From Deltaproteobacteria bacterium (GTDB lineage: Bacteria; Desulfobacterota; Syntrophorhabdia; Syntrophorhabdales; Syntrophorhabdaceae): a stretch of 6,898 nt of DNA. Shown one piece after another: positions 5,951 to 6,898 of the stretch; position 1 is the first letter of the stretch; each line of letters starts with the position of its first letter. The stretch spans positions 7,399 to 14,296 of the forward strand of contig DNYO01000048.1 of NCBI GenBank assembly GCA_003506795.1, written 5' to 3'. A program made the position numbers and the translations under genes. Below the pieces are notes generated by a model. The model saw nothing but the letters and a program-made list of their open reading frames with translations, ran no database searches and was not told where the DNA came from.

Positions 5951-6898
5951 ATGGTTACTGAAGTGGATGAGGCGCTCGGTATCGCCGGCAATTGCAGGCA
6001 CTATGCAATGTGCAAGATCGATTTCCTGGGGACCGGGGTTTGTGCCTCGGGGGCCCAGCGCGGCTACGTCAGTTTTTATCCCGAGGGGAGGGTGGACCTC
6101 TACGCGGCGCTGGCGAAGGGCAAGGTCCACGTTACGGAAAAATGCGTGGAGATTGCCCAGAGCTGCGATCTGTGCGGGAAGTGCGATTACCAGTGCTGCT
6201 TCGTTACAGGACTGAGGCCGATGCGTGTCATGAAGGCCCTCAAATCACATGTCGCCCGTCACCTGGCCGCCGGCAAGCCCGTTGCACAAGCAGATGCCGA
6301 CCCTTTACTGCAAAGCATGCGAAGGATCGTGGGGGACGAATGGGCCACGAACGACCGGGCCATCGCCGTCACCTATTCCCACGATCCGTCACCCCTGGCC
6401 GTACCTGCACTGCCGAGATACGTCATCATGCCGGGTACACGCCAGGAGATATCATCACTTCTGAAACTGCTTGGGAGTGCCGGGATCCCGTGGGTGGTTC
6501 GCGGAAACGGAACCAATCTCATGGGATTCGAACTCTGCGAAGGAGCGGTCATCGATCTTAACCGGATGAAAGAGATCGAGTTCGATGAGAAAAACTGGTC
6601 CGTCAGGGTAGGGCCGGGGGTTGCCGCATTCGAACTCCAGCGTGAGGCCGCGCAAAGGGGCTACCGCGTGAATGTGGCGGAACCGGCGGCCCTGGTCTGC
6701 GGCACCATGATGTGCGCGGGGATAGTATCTCTTTTTTCGACAGCGTACGGCTCCTGTGCCGACAACTATATCGATGCCGAATTTGTCCGTACCGACGGGT
6801 CATTTTTTTCGCTAAACGAAAAGAACGCGCCGAACCTGTTTGCCTTCGACAGGGCGGGTGCGGTGTCCCCCGGCGTCTGTTCGTCTTTGCGGGTGAAG
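5951..6898 (+). CDS. FAD-linked oxidase with an N-terminal Fe-S cysteine-rich domain (5' part, runs off the window)
   Basis: The frame is open from ATG 5951 to the window end, giving 316 residues with no stop. Residues 1-100 are cysteine-rich: C15, C21 and C31 in a conserved-looking NCRHYAMCKIDFLGTGVCASG region, C65, then CDLCGKCDYQC (C72, C75, C78, C82), a CxxCxxCxxxC motif that should bind a [4Fe-4S] cluster. Residues about 155-300 form an FAD-binding PCMH-type domain (FAD_binding_4, as in glycolate oxidase GlcD and D-lactate dehydrogenases): YVIMPGTRQEISSLL, the pyrophosphate loop RGNGTNLMG (184-192), VIDLNRM, VGPGV (220-224) and AYGSCADNYIDAEFVRTDG. This suggests a flavoprotein passing electrons from a 2-hydroxyacid-like substrate to Fe-S centres; substrate and remaining domains lie outside the window. 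ATG 5951 has no clear Shine-Dalgarno. The frame is open upstream to a TAA at 5849-5851, and TTG 5915 (GGAG about 13 bases before it) is an alternative start. Confidence 0.88.
   Translation, partial: MVTEVDEALGIAGNCRHYAMCKIDFLGTGVCASGAQRGYVSFYPEGRVDLYAALAKGKVHVTEKCVEIAQSCDLCGKCDYQCCFVTGLRPMRVMKALKSHVARHLAAGKPVAQADADPLLQSMRRIVGDEWATNDRAIAVTYSHDPSPLAVPALPRYVIMPGTRQEISSLLKLLGSAGIPWVVRGNGTNLMGFELCEGAVIDLNRMKEIEFDEKNWSVRVGPGVAAFELQREAAQRGYRVNVAEPAALVCGTMMCAGIVSLFSTAYGSCADNYIDAEFVRTDGSFFSLNEKNAPNLFAFDRAGAVSPGVCSSLRVK

Noticed and set aside
5992..6561. Plus-strand 189-residue closed frame in the right part of the window
   Set aside because: It overlaps, in another frame, the open-ended FAD/Fe-S gene, which carries clear cluster and FAD motifs. 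The alternative product has none and is arginine/proline-rich.

Overview
The window looks like a chromosomal segment of a Gram-negative, anaerobic-type bacterium, most plausibly a deltaproteobacterium in the broad sense (Desulfobacterota or a syntroph). That assignment is inference. It rests on the moderately GC-rich coding sequence, a hybrid kinase with a GGIAHDFNN H-box and stacked PAS domains, a YcgR-like PilZ protein, short intergenic tandem repeats, and a large FAD/iron-sulfur oxidoreductase. There is no rRNA, tRNA, CRISPR array, transposase or phage gene.

Layout, left to right. Bases 2-130 probably hold the last 42 codons of an upstream plus-strand gene. It is followed four bases later by a small four-cysteine (zinc-ribbon-like) protein (135-377). 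That gene meets a 932-residue minus-strand hybrid sensor kinase (374-3172) tail to tail, and the two TAG stops share the palindrome CTAG. The kinase has a good sigma70-type promoter candidate (3223-3250). Upstream of it, on the same strand, is an 84-residue acidic helical protein (3336-3590). A divergent intergenic region with two abutting 10-bp palindromes leads to a plus-strand DUF488 gene (3782-4219). Next is an array of eight perfect TGATCCC heptamers (4328-4383) that ends five bases from the stop of a minus-strand secreted single-HKD phospholipase D/Nuc-type protein (4389-4934). Divergent from that gene is a PilZ c-di-GMP receptor (5052-5762), followed by a strong hairpin and a degenerate nonamer repeat (5798-5833). 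The right end (5951-6898) is the first 316 codons of an FAD-linked oxidase with a cysteine-rich Fe-S N-terminus. It has no stop in the window and runs off the right edge.

How the genes work together: most look like independent units rather than one pathway. Two are signalling proteins, the periplasmic-ligand-sensing kinase and the c-di-GMP receptor, but no diguanylate cyclase and no separate response regulator is present to connect them. The last gene is metabolic (electron transfer/2-hydroxyacid-oxidase-like). I see no convincing new multi-gene system. The most unusual items are the G-quadruplex-capable heptamer array, the nonamer repeat, and the Cys-rich fusion at the right edge.
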